This document shows, piece by piece, positions 46,746-55,327 of a stretch of 64,000 bases of DNA (position 1 is its first letter; every line of letters begins with the position of its first letter). Origin of the DNA: Agromyces lapidis (GTDB lineage: Bacteria; Actinomycetota; Actinomycetes; Actinomycetales; Microbacteriaceae); contig NZ_WBIQ01000006.1 in assembly GCF_009749405.1 (NCBI RefSeq), forward strand, positions 124,001 through 188,000. The letters are read 5' to 3'. The translations under genes were made by a program, and so were the position numbers. Under the pieces are notes generated by a model. That model ran no database searches, was not told where the DNA came from, and saw only the letters and a program-made list of their open reading frames with translations.

Positions 46746-47420
46746 CGGGTCCGACATCGGCATCGTCGCGGTCGGGCCGGTGCCGCCGGCGGCGACCGTC
46801 GGCGTCGGTGCCGTCGACGCCTCGGCCGTGTCGGTGATGGTCACGGCATCGCGGTAGCGGTCGTGGTGCTGCTGCGCGACCCACGCCTCCTGCTCGTCGA
46901 TGGTCGTCTGCTCGGGCGTCTCGTCGCGCTGGGTGCGCCACCGCGCGAGGTCGTTCTGGAACTGGCGCTTCGTGCGCGACGGGTGCCGCTGCCACTCGAG
47001 CAGGCGGTCGCGGAACTCGACCACGGCGGGGTCGAGCTGATAGCCGAAGGTCGCCGAGGCGCGCTTGAGCTCGTGCAGCTGGTGCGAGGCCCAGTTGGCG
47101 GCGACGTCGGAGCCGCGGATCGGCAGGAGCCGAACGAGGATGTCGGCCTGGCCGACGGTGCGGTCGGCGAGCACCTGCTCCTGCGGGGTGAGCGAGTTCC
47201 ACACGGAGGCCTCGGTCGCCGCGTCGACGAGCGCGGCGATCGCGGCCGTCTTCGCCTCGCGATCGCGCTGCGCGACGACGCGTTTGACGGCGGCGCTCGA
47301 GATCCAGGCCGCGAGCAGCCCGGCCGCGAGCACGGAGACGAAGATCACGACGGCGGTGAACACCGCGGTCTGCGATTCGCTCGAGGTGAGCCAGGAGATG
47401 AGGTCGTTCCACCACTGCAT
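46737..47420 (-). CDS. Hypothetical membrane-anchored protein
   Basis: A 227-residue protein I do not recognise. There is one N-terminal membrane segment (AVFTAVVIFVSVLAAGLLAAW, about 19-39), then a cytoplasmic-type helical region (RVVAQRDREAKTAAIAALVDAA; LRRL-like HQLHELKRASATFGYQLDPAV) rich in Arg/Gln, and a Thr/Ala/Pro tail (TAEASTAPTPTVAAGG). TAGCCT sits 6 nt before the ATG with no ribosome-binding site. Convergent with nadE; its stop codon lies in the palindromic repeat. Confidence 0.65.
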   Translation of the reverse strand: MQWWNDLISWLTSSESQTAVFTAVVIFVSVLAAGLLAAWISSAAVKRVVAQRDREAKTAAIAALVDAATEASVWNSLTPQEQVLADRTVGQADILVRLLPIRGSDVAANWASHQLHELKRASATFGYQLDPAVVEFRDRLLEWQRHPSRTKRQFQNDLARWRTQRDETPEQTTIDEQEAWVAQQHHDRYRDAVTITDTAEASTAPTPTVAAGGTGPTATMPMSDPQR

Positions 47421-47426
47421 GGCCGC

Positions 47427-47432
47427 AGGCTA
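47427..47432 (-). promoter_or_regulatory. -10 box, leaderless promoter of the 46737 gene
   Basis: TAGCCT on the minus strand ends 6 nt before ATG 47420. Confidence 0.4.
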
Positions 47433-47497
47433 CCCCCGCGCGGGTCGCGAGCGTTCGAGCGAAGGCGGCGCGCCCCGGATCGCGGCGCACCAGGGCA

Positions 47498-47746
47498 TCA
47501 TCGGAAGAGCTCGGCGGCCTCTCGCGCCGACCAGAACGCGCCGAGCTCGGTCGAGCGCAGCGTGCCGGCAGCGAGGCGCCGCACCGCGAACCGACCGTCG
47601 TCACCTCGGTGTTCGACATGGCCGAGCACCGAGCCGTCGCGCCGGGCGACACGCCAGAGGCCGGGCGCGGCGGGGGTGAACGCCAGCCCGGGCACCTCGA
47701 TGGGGAAGGGCTCTCGAACGCGTGGCTGCGGTGCGATGATCGACAT
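47498..47746 (-). CDS. Small hypothetical protein
   Basis: An 82-residue protein: a Pro-rich start (MSIIAPQPRVREPFPIEVPG) followed by a beta-rich body (LWRVARRDGSVLGHVEHRG; RFAVRRLAAGTLR) and a helix (FWSAREAAELFR). No membrane segment, no metal motif, no family I can name. It is supported by GAGAGGAGC 4-5 nt before the ATG and by genome-typical codon use. It lies downstream of the aldo/keto reductase with a 70-nt gap. Confidence 0.6.
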   Translation of the reverse strand: MSIIAPQPRVREPFPIEVPGLAFTPAAPGLWRVARRDGSVLGHVEHRGDDGRFAVRRLAAGTLRSTELGAFWSAREAAELFR

Positions 47747-47816
47747 GATGCTCCTCTCGACGTCGCAGCCGGCCCTGCGGGATGTCTTCAGAGCCTAGGA
47801 GCACCCACCGACATCT

Positions 47817-48824
47817 TCAGCCGAGCACGGTGCCGTGCGCGGCGAAGGGCTCGATCCGCGCGATCTCCTCGTCCGTCAGCGGCGCGGCGTCGAGCGCCGC
47901 GACATTCTGCTCGAGCTGCGCGACGCTCGACGCGCCGATGAGCGCGCTCGCCACGAGCGGCTGCCGCAGCACCCATGACAGTGCGAGCTGCGCGAGCGAC
48001 TGCCCGCGATCGCGTGCGATCGCGTCGAGTGCGCGTGCACGCTCGAGGTACTCGTCGCTGATCCGCTCCGCAGGCAGGAAGCGGCTCGTCGCCGCGCGCG
48101 AACCCGCGGGCACCCCGCCCGAGAGGTAGCGGTCGGTCAGCAGGCCCTGCGCGAGCGGCGAGTACACGATGCTCGCGGCACCGACCTCCTCGAGCACCGG
48201 GAACAGCCCGTCTTCGATGTGACGGTCGAACATCGAGTACCGCGGCTGGTGGATGAGGAGCGGCACCCCCTCTGCGGCGAGTGCGGACGCGGCGGCCCGG
48301 GTCTCTTCGGGGCCGTAGTTCGAGACGCCGACGTAGAGTGCCTTTCCCTGCCTGACGGCGGTCGCGAGGGCACCCATCGTCTCTTCGATCGGCGTCTCGG
48401 GGTCGGGACGGTGCGAGTAGAAGACGTCGACGTAGTCGAGCCCGAGCCGGCCGAGGCTCTGATCGAGCGAGGCGAGCAGTGTCTTGCGCGATCCCCATTC
48501 GCCGTACGGCCCGGGCCACATGTCGTACCCGGCCTTCGACGAGACGATCAGCTCGTCTCGGTAGGGGGCGAGGTCGCCGGCCAGCAGGCGGCCGAAGTTC
48601 TCCTCAGCCGATCCGGGCGGCGGGCCGTAGTTGTTCGCGAGGTCGAAGTGCGTGATGCCGAGGTCGAACGCGCGCCGCACGATCGCCCGCTGCGTCTCGA
48701 GGGGACGGTCGTGGCCGAAGTTGTGCCAGAGCCCGAGCGAGAGGGCGGGCAGTTTCAGGCCGCTCCGGCCCACTCGGTTGTAGCGCATGCGGTCGTAGCG
48801 TTCGGGGGCGGCGTTGTACGGCAT
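47817..48824 (-). CDS. Aldo/keto reductase, YghZ (glyceraldehyde-3-phosphate reductase) type
   Basis: A 335-residue NADPH-dependent oxidoreductase. It has FDLANNYGPPPGSAEENFGRLL (catalytic Asp and Tyr), LIVSSKAGYDMWPGPYGEWG (Lys), the DVFYSHRPDPETPIEET segment with the active-site His, GVSNYGPEETRAA, and the cofactor end VASALIGASSVAQLEQN. The GPPPGSAE insertion and the SxKAGYxMWPGPYG run are marks of the YghZ/AKR14 group, which reduces L-glyceraldehyde-3-phosphate and methylglyoxal. TAGAGT lies 6 nt before the ATG. Confidence 0.9.
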   Translation of the reverse strand: MPYNAAPERYDRMRYNRVGRSGLKLPALSLGLWHNFGHDRPLETQRAIVRRAFDLGITHFDLANNYGPPPGSAEENFGRLLAGDLAPYRDELIVSSKAGYDMWPGPYGEWGSRKTLLASLDQSLGRLGLDYVDVFYSHRPDPETPIEETMGALATAVRQGKALYVGVSNYGPEETRAAASALAAEGVPLLIHQPRYSMFDRHIEDGLFPVLEEVGAASIVYSPLAQGLLTDRYLSGGVPAGSRAATSRFLPAERISDEYLERARALDAIARDRGQSLAQLALSWVLRQPLVASALIGASSVAQLEQNVAALDAAPLTDEEIARIEPFAAHGTVLG

Positions 48825-48830
48825 CCCGCC

Positions 48831-48836
48831 ACTCTA
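48831..48836 (-). promoter_or_regulatory. -10 box, leaderless promoter of the aldo/keto reductase
   Basis: TAGAGT on the minus strand ends 6 nt before ATG 48824. Confidence 0.5.
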
Positions 48837-49047
48837 GGGCGGCGCGCGCCCGGGTGACGCGTTCGTCGTCACTCTTCCTCGACAGGGCCGGCTGCGGCGC
48901 ATCGGTGCACAGATCGGCGGCGGCGCCCGGATGCCTCGGGGCCCGCGCCGAGCATTGGGTCACGTGGTTCCGGGGCGGTGTCCGGCACGAGGCCGTCCCG
49001 GAGCCACGAGTCGCCGATCCGCGGCGGCGCCAGACCGAGGAGTACAC

Positions 49048-49614
49048 ATGAGCGACACCATCACGGTGACCGGCGTCGTCGGCACCGATCCCCACCAGCA
49101 CGTGACCGGCGACGGGCTCGTGATCACGTCCTTCCGCGTCGCGTCGACCCGGCGGTTCTTCGACCGGGCCAAGGGCGAGTGGACCGACGGCGAGACCAAC
49201 TGGTACGGCGTCTCGGCGTTCCGACAGCTCGCGCGCAACGCGAGCCTGTCGATCCGCAAGGGCGAGCGCGTCATCGTGCAGGGCCGCCTCCGCCAGCGCG
49301 CATGGGAGACCGCCACGAAGTCGGGCACCTCCGTCGAGATCGAGGCCGACGCGATCGGCCACGACCTCGCGTGGTGCGTGAGCACCTACGCCAAAGTGCA
49401 GTCGGCCAGGCCCGCCCAGGCCGACGGCAACGGCGACGGCACCGTCGAAGCAGAGGCCGCGTCGAGCGATGCGACCTCGCGAGAGGCGGGCGCGTTCGAC
49501 GGAGCGGACGCCAGCGGCGCGGCCGACTGGTCGCTGCTCGAAGCCTCGATGGCCGACGAGGGCGACCACGAGGCATCCGACCTCGACGCCTTCGCGGCCG
49601 CCGAGCGCGACTGA
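49048..49614 (+). CDS. Single-stranded DNA-binding protein paralogue
   Basis: A 188-residue protein with an N-terminal OB fold: TITVTGVVGTDPHQHV, ITSFRVASTRRFFDRAKGEW, NWYGVSAFRQLARNASLSI, KGERVIVQGRLRQRAWE. That is the SSB pattern. The C-terminal 70 residues are acidic and Ala-rich, but end DLDAFAAAERD instead of the DDDIPF tip that recruits repair proteins. No rpsF or rpsR flanks it, so it is probably a second, specialised SSB rather than the housekeeping copy. ATG 49048 has GAGGAG about 5 nt upstream; a longer frame lacks one. Confidence 0.85.
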   Translation: MSDTITVTGVVGTDPHQHVTGDGLVITSFRVASTRRFFDRAKGEWTDGETNWYGVSAFRQLARNASLSIRKGERVIVQGRLRQRAWETATKSGTSVEIEADAIGHDLAWCVSTYAKVQSARPAQADGNGDGTVEAEAASSDATSREAGAFDGADASGAADWSLLEASMADEGDHEASDLDAFAAAERD

Positions 49615-49660
49615 TCGCCCGACGGCGACGGCCGTCCGGTGCCGCGCGGTGTCGACCGCA

Positions 49661-49666
49661 TAGACT
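49661..49666 (+). promoter_or_regulatory. -10 box of the lipoprotein gene
   Basis: TAGACT gives a start near 49673 and a leader of about 29 nt with an AGGGGAAG ribosome-binding site before ATG 49702. Confidence 0.4.
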
Positions 49667-49701
49667 CGGCTCGGGCGGTCGACACCGCGGTGAGGGGAAG
49701 C

Positions 49702-50196
49702 ATGGCACGGTGGAACGGGACCACGGCGGCGCTCGCGCTCGCCGCAGCTGCGCTCACTCTCGGTCTCGCCGGGTGCAGCCTGTTCGGCGGGGGAGACCCG
49801 TCGCCCACCGCCTCCGGCGGACCGTCGGCGACGGAATCGGCGGCCCCGACGCCGAGCGCTCCGCCCACCTTCCGGCCTGAGCTCTCGGCCTCCGAGAACC
49901 TGGCCTTCTTCGACTCCGTGAATGCCGCGGTGGTCGCGGCGAACGCAGAGGCGGGCGGGCGGGACTTCATCGACGCGCTCGTCGCCGCGGGCTTCGACAA
50001 GACGGCGATGGAGGTCACTGCCGATCGCACGACGGTCGACCTCGACGCAGACTCGGTGCAGTTCGCGGTGCTCTTCCAGGACGAATGCCTCGTCGGGCAG
50101 TACGGCCCTGCGTCGGGCGGGTACCACGGCGCGGTGCGCCCGGCGCTCGGAACGGGCGACTGTCTCGTCGGCGAGACTCGCCCCATAGACTGGTAG
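49702..50196 (+). CDS. Predicted lipoprotein
   Basis: A 164-residue exported protein. The signal peptide ALALAAAALTLGLAGCSLFGG ends in lipobox L-A-G-C (Cys25). A Ser/Thr/Pro linker (SPTASGGPSATESAAPTPSA) precedes a small domain of about 100 residues with two Cys (DECLVGQYG and GDCLVGETR), which may form a disulfide outside the cell. Related actinobacterial lipoproteins have no assigned function. AGGGGAAG precedes the ATG. The next promoter begins inside its 3' end. Confidence 0.75.
   Translation: MARWNGTTAALALAAAALTLGLAGCSLFGGGDPSPTASGGPSATESAAPTPSAPPTFRPELSASENLAFFDSVNAAVVAANAEAGGRDFIDALVAAGFDKTAMEVTADRTTVDLDADSVQFAVLFQDECLVGQYGPASGGYHGAVRPALGTGDCLVGETRPIDW
50186..50191 (+). promoter_or_regulatory. 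-10 box of ettA
   Basis: TAGACT lies within the last codons of the lipoprotein gene, about 58 nt before TTG 50250; the leader carries GAGGGAAG. Confidence 0.4.
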
Positions 50197-50249
50197 GCGA
50201 CACGGCGGGCCGCGTTCGGCCGCTACCGCATGGGGTTTGAGGGAAGATC

Positions 50250-51932
<1,683 letters not shown>

Positions 51933-51933
51933 C

Positions 51934-52413
51934 ATGCGCCTGCACGTGCCCACCCCGTTGCGGTGGAGCGACCTCGACGCCTACGGGCACGTGAACAACG
52001 CCCGGATGCTGAGCCTCCTCGAGGAGGCTCGCATCCAGGCGTTCTGGGTCGACGAGCACGGCACCGCCGAGCACGCGGTGGGCGCGTCCACCGCGGTCAT
52101 CGACGCGACGCCCGGGTCGACGACGATCACGCTGATCGCGCGTCAGGAGATCGAGTACCTCTCACCGATCCCGTACCAGCGACTGCCGCTCGACATCGAA
52201 CTCTGGATCGGGCACATGGGCGGCGCGAGCCTCGACGTCTGCTACGAGGTGTTCTCGCCGGTCGGGGTCGAACCTCGAGTGCGCTACACGCGCGCGGTCA
52301 CGACGATCGTGCTCGTCGACGCCGCGACCGAGCGACCCAGACGCATGACCGACGAGGAGCGCGACGCCTGGACGCCGTACCTCGAGGAGACGATCAGCTT
52401 CCGCCGCCGCTGA
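51934..52413 (+). CDS. Hotdog-fold acyl-CoA thioesterase (4HBT family)
   Basis: A 159-residue single hotdog protein. LRWSDLDAYGHVNNARMLSLLEEAR carries the conserved Asp of the 4-hydroxybenzoyl-CoA thioesterase family, and QEIEYLSPIPYQRLPLDIELW and DVCYEVF follow. It hydrolyses acyl-CoA of unknown chain. Starting 1 nt after the ettA stop, it is cotranscribed with it; the same arrangement recurs in actinobacteria. Convergent with the DUF2231 gene. Confidence 0.88.
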   Translation: MRLHVPTPLRWSDLDAYGHVNNARMLSLLEEARIQAFWVDEHGTAEHAVGASTAVIDATPGSTTITLIARQEIEYLSPIPYQRLPLDIELWIGHMGGASLDVCYEVFSPVGVEPRVRYTRAVTTIVLVDAATERPRRMTDEERDAWTPYLEETISFRRR

Positions 52414-52476
52414 GCGATCGGCGCCGAAAGCCGTCGTCCGAGCCCGCCGGAGGGACGGCGCCGTGGTCGCGCCGAG

Positions 52477-52986
52477 TCATCGTTCGAGCGGATCCTCGCT
52501 GAACGACCCCTCCCAGACGGCGCGGCTGCCCGCCTCACCGATCCGCACCAACGTCACGGTCGAACCGATCGCGACCGCGAGCGACGCGATCACGAGCCCT
52601 GCCGCGACACCGACGCGGACTCCTCGCGACATCCCGCCGCTCGTGCGCCGTGAATCCGCGCGTTCCACGAGCGCCCATGCCGCGGTGAGCACGGCCACGG
52701 CGAGCAGCCCGGAGAGCCAGGGGGTGAGTTCTTCGCCCATGCCGGTGTGCTGCTGGATGAGGGGTGCCTCGGGAACCCTGGCCTCGAGCCACTTGCCGGC
52801 CTCGACGGTGAGGAGGCCGAGCGGCACGAGCAGTGCCGCGCCGATGAGGGTGGGCAGCCACAGCACCCGCCGTGCGGCGGGCCAGGCGGCGAGCACGACG
52901 AGCAGCAGTGCCACGAGCGGCGTGAGCACGATGACGGCGTGCACGAGCAGCACGTGCAGCGGGAGTCCCGCGAAGCTGTACTCCAT
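52477..52986 (-). CDS. DUF2231 membrane protein
   Basis: A 169-residue protein with about 4 membrane segments (LHVLLVHAVIVLTPLVALLLVVLAAW; LPTLIGAALLVPLGLLTV; LSGLLAVAVLTAAWALV; VGVAAGLVIASLAVAIG). The start FAGLPLHVLLVHAVIVLTPL, with paired His residues in the first helix, is the DUF2231 pattern, suggestive of haem or metal binding. It follows the Rieske gene by 17 nt in the same orientation, so a small membrane redox pair is plausible. ATG 52986 is preceded by a purine-rich GAGGTCGAACGAG. Confidence 0.8.
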   Translation of the reverse strand: MEYSFAGLPLHVLLVHAVIVLTPLVALLLVVLAAWPAARRVLWLPTLIGAALLVPLGLLTVEAGKWLEARVPEAPLIQQHTGMGEELTPWLSGLLAVAVLTAAWALVERADSRRTSGGMSRGVRVGVAAGLVIASLAVAIGSTVTLVRIGEAGSRAVWEGSFSEDPLER

Positions 52987-53003
52987 CTCGTTCGACCTCG
53001 GCC

Positions 53004-53489
53004 TCAGGAGGCGGTGACGATCCGGTCGCCGGAGACGGCGACGGCGATCGGCGTCAGCGGGTCGATCGCGGGGCCCTGCACCACCTCGCCGGTGGCGGCC
53101 TCGTAGATGGAGCCGTGGCACGGGCAGTGGAACTCCTCGCCGGCCGCCGCGACGACGCACTGCTGATGCGTGCAGATCGCACTGAACGCGACCACCTGCC
53201 CCGCCGTCGGCTGCGCGATGAGCGCGGGCTCGCCGTCGATCTCCGCATCGATGCTGCCGCCGACCGGGACATCGGCGAGGGCGCCGACATCGCCGCCGAC
53301 CGCGGGAGCGTCGGGCTCCGGGCCGGTCGTCGCCGTCGGCTCGTCCTCGAGGGTCGGCTCGACGGTCGGGTCGGCGTTGCCGCCCGGGTCGTCCGCGGCG
53401 CACCCCGCGAGGGTGAGGGCGCTGCCGACCGCGCCCACCGAACCGATGGTGAGCACTGCGCGTCGCGTGAGATCGCTGGGTTCCGTCAT
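53004..53489 (-). CDS. Rieske [2Fe-2S] protein with Tat signal
   Basis: A 161-residue exported redox protein. The N-terminus TRRAVLTIGSVGAVGSALTLAGC combines a Tat-like RR with a lipobox, so it is probably a Tat-exported lipoprotein. A Thr/Pro/Asp-rich linker follows. The Rieske domain has ICTHQQCVV and FHCPCHGSIYE, giving the CxH...CxxH cluster ligands. It carries electrons outside the membrane; no partner oxygenase or cytochrome bc gene is adjacent, only the DUF2231 protein. ATG 53489 has AAGGAG 7 nt upstream. Confidence 0.9.
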   Translation of the reverse strand: MTEPSDLTRRAVLTIGSVGAVGSALTLAGCAADDPGGNADPTVEPTLEDEPTATTGPEPDAPAVGGDVGALADVPVGGSIDAEIDGEPALIAQPTAGQVVAFSAICTHQQCVVAAAGEEFHCPCHGSIYEAATGEVVQGPAIDPLTPIAVAVSGDRIVTAS

Positions 53490-53585
53490 CGCCGAACTCC
53501 TTCGCCCGCTCGGGGCGCCGTGGTGCGCCCACGCCCCCATTGTGGGCCACCGACACGCCCGGCGCCGGGATTGCACAGCAATCGC

Positions 53586-54461
53586 TCAGTCGCGCGGCGC
53601 GGGCACCCGCACCATGCCCTCCTGGGCGACGCTCGCGACGAGCACGCCGTCGCGGGTGTACACGCGGCCGAGCGAGAGCCCACGGCCGCCGCTCGCCGAC
53701 GGCGACTCCTGCACGTAGAGCAACCACTCGTCGACCCGTGCGTCGCGGTGCCACCACATGGCGTGGTCGAGGCTCGCGACCTTCAACCCGGGGGTCGCCC
53801 ACGCGACGCCGTGCGCGCGCAGCACCGGCTCGAGGATCGAGTAGTCGCTCGCGTAGGCGAGCGCCGCCCGGTGCTGCTTGGGGTCGTCGGGCAGCCTGCC
53901 GAAGGCCTTCATCCACACGGCCTGGTGCGGGGTGCGGTCGCCGTCGACCGTGAGGTAGATCGGCGAGGGCACGTGGCGCACGTCGAACGCGCGCTCGTTC
54001 GACCAGTAGCGGGCGACATCGTGGTCGAACTGGCCGAGCACGTCGGCGGTCGACGGCAGCGACTCGGGATCGGGCAGGCCCTCGGGCATGTCGAGCTGGT
54101 GCTCGACGCCGTCGTCGTCGGTCTGGAACGAGGCGATGAGCGAGAGGATCGGTTCGCCGTGCTGATACGCCTGCGTGCGCCGGGTCGAGAACGAGCGTCC
54201 GTCGTGGATGCGGTCGACCGAGAAGGTGATGGGGTGCGCGACATCGCCCGGGCGCAGGAAGTACCCGTGCATCGAATGGATGTTGCGGTCGTCGGGGACG
54301 GTGTGCAGGGCGGCGACGATCGACTGGGCGAGCACCTGCCCGCCGAAGACCCGGCCGAGGGGCATCCACTGCGACGGACCGGTGAAGATGTCTTCAGTCG
54401 TGCGCGCACCGGTATCGGTGAGATTCAGGGTGCTCAGCAGGCCGTCGATGGGTCCGTTCAT
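53586..54461 (-). CDS. tesB: Acyl-CoA thioesterase II
   Basis: Double-hotdog thioesterase of 291 residues that hydrolyses medium/long-chain acyl-CoA. It has RVFGGQVLAQSIVAALHTV near 37, SMHGYFLRPGD near 63, FSTRRTQAYQHGEPI near 92 and, in the second hotdog, ASLDHAMWWHRD with the catalytic Asp region and LYVQESPSASGGRGL. ATG 54461 has GGAGGA 3-4 nt upstream; the longer frame from 54533 does not. Divergent from the 54553 gene. Confidence 0.94.
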   Translation of the reverse strand: MNGPIDGLLSTLNLTDTGARTTEDIFTGPSQWMPLGRVFGGQVLAQSIVAALHTVPDDRNIHSMHGYFLRPGDVAHPITFSVDRIHDGRSFSTRRTQAYQHGEPILSLIASFQTDDDGVEHQLDMPEGLPDPESLPSTADVLGQFDHDVARYWSNERAFDVRHVPSPIYLTVDGDRTPHQAVWMKAFGRLPDDPKQHRAALAYASDYSILEPVLRAHGVAWATPGLKVASLDHAMWWHRDARVDEWLLYVQESPSASGGRGLSLGRVYTRDGVLVASVAQEGMVRVPAPRD

Positions 54462-54552
54462 CGTTCCTCCGTGTCGGTGGGCGGCCGCCGCCGGCGCCGT
54501 GGAACGCGGGCCAGCCGGAACAGCCCCGCTCACTTGGTAGTTTAGACAGGAG

Positions 54553-55233
54553 ATGGTTCAACGACTCACGCTCGCCGACAGCCTGTCGCTCGGCGATCTG
54601 CACACGTACCTGCAACGGGCCGCCCGCGTCGAAGACGGGTCGGTGCGTCTGATCGCCGGCTCCGGAATCCTCGCCGTGTACACCGCGATCCTGTACCCAC
54701 GCGGCATCCTCGACGAGAGCCCGACCGTGCTCGGCCTGCGCACCTTCGCGCTCGCCGACACCGAGGAGTTCGATTCGGTCGTGCCGATGCGCTCGCTCGT
54801 CGAGCGCATCGTGCGCGCCCGCGGCGAGCTCGGCGAGGGCGACGAGTCGCGGCCGATCTCGATGTCGCGACCGCCAGAGGTGAACACCGTCACGTGGGCG
54901 GGCATCTCGCCGCCACGAGGCGGCTGGCGCCCGCTCGGCGAGGCGGATGCCTCGGTGCTCGAAGCCGCGGCGCGTGCGGGCATCGACGAGGTCGCAGAGG
55001 CGATCCCCGCGGGCACGGGCGAGCAGCTGGTGCAGCGCGTCCGCTCCGAGGTGTGGGGCCGCGGCGTCGAGGGCGTCGAGTACCTGCCGACCGGGGCGGC
55101 GTTCGCGGCCTTCAGCCTCGGATTCCTCGGCGACGACCCCGTGCAGCTGTTCGAGACCGGACCGTGGACCAGGCTCTCCTCGCGCCGCGGGCACGTGCTC
55201 GTGCGGCGCAAGCCCTGGACGCTGAAGGCGTAA
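54553..55233 (+). CDS. Conserved actinobacterial hypothetical protein
   Basis: A 226-residue soluble protein I cannot assign. The first 95 residues are alpha/beta (LTLADSLSLGDLHTYLQRAAR; SVRLIAGSGILAVYTAILYP), and the last part is beta-rich (GVEYLPTGAAFAAFSLGFLG; WTRLSSRRGHVLVRRK). Codon use is genome-typical. AGGAG lies right before the ATG, and TAGTTT 9 nt upstream may be its -10. A pair of inverted repeats follows its stop. Confidence 0.65.
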   Translation: MVQRLTLADSLSLGDLHTYLQRAARVEDGSVRLIAGSGILAVYTAILYPRGILDESPTVLGLRTFALADTEEFDSVVPMRSLVERIVRARGELGEGDESRPISMSRPPEVNTVTWAGISPPRGGWRPLGEADASVLEAAARAGIDEVAEAIPAGTGEQLVQRVRSEVWGRGVEGVEYLPTGAAFAAFSLGFLGDDPVQLFETGPWTRLSSRRGHVLVRRKPWTLKA

Positions 55234-55302
55234 CGGTCGACGAGTCGCTCGACCGGCACGAACGTCGTCTCGAGGCCACCCGCTTCCGACGGCCTCGAGA
55301 CG
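55234..55302. repeat. Double inverted repeat between convergent genes
   Basis: Two perfect hairpins lie in tandem: CGGTCGA/TCGACCG (55234-55255, loop 8) and CGTCTCGAGGCC/GGCCTCGAGACG (55266-55302, loop 13). They directly follow the 55233 stop and face the end of the flavin dehydrogenase gene. They could be a bidirectional terminator or a REP-like element; no T tract. Confidence 0.7.
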
Positions 55303-55327
55303 CTCCTCCGTCGCTCGTCGAGCGCAG

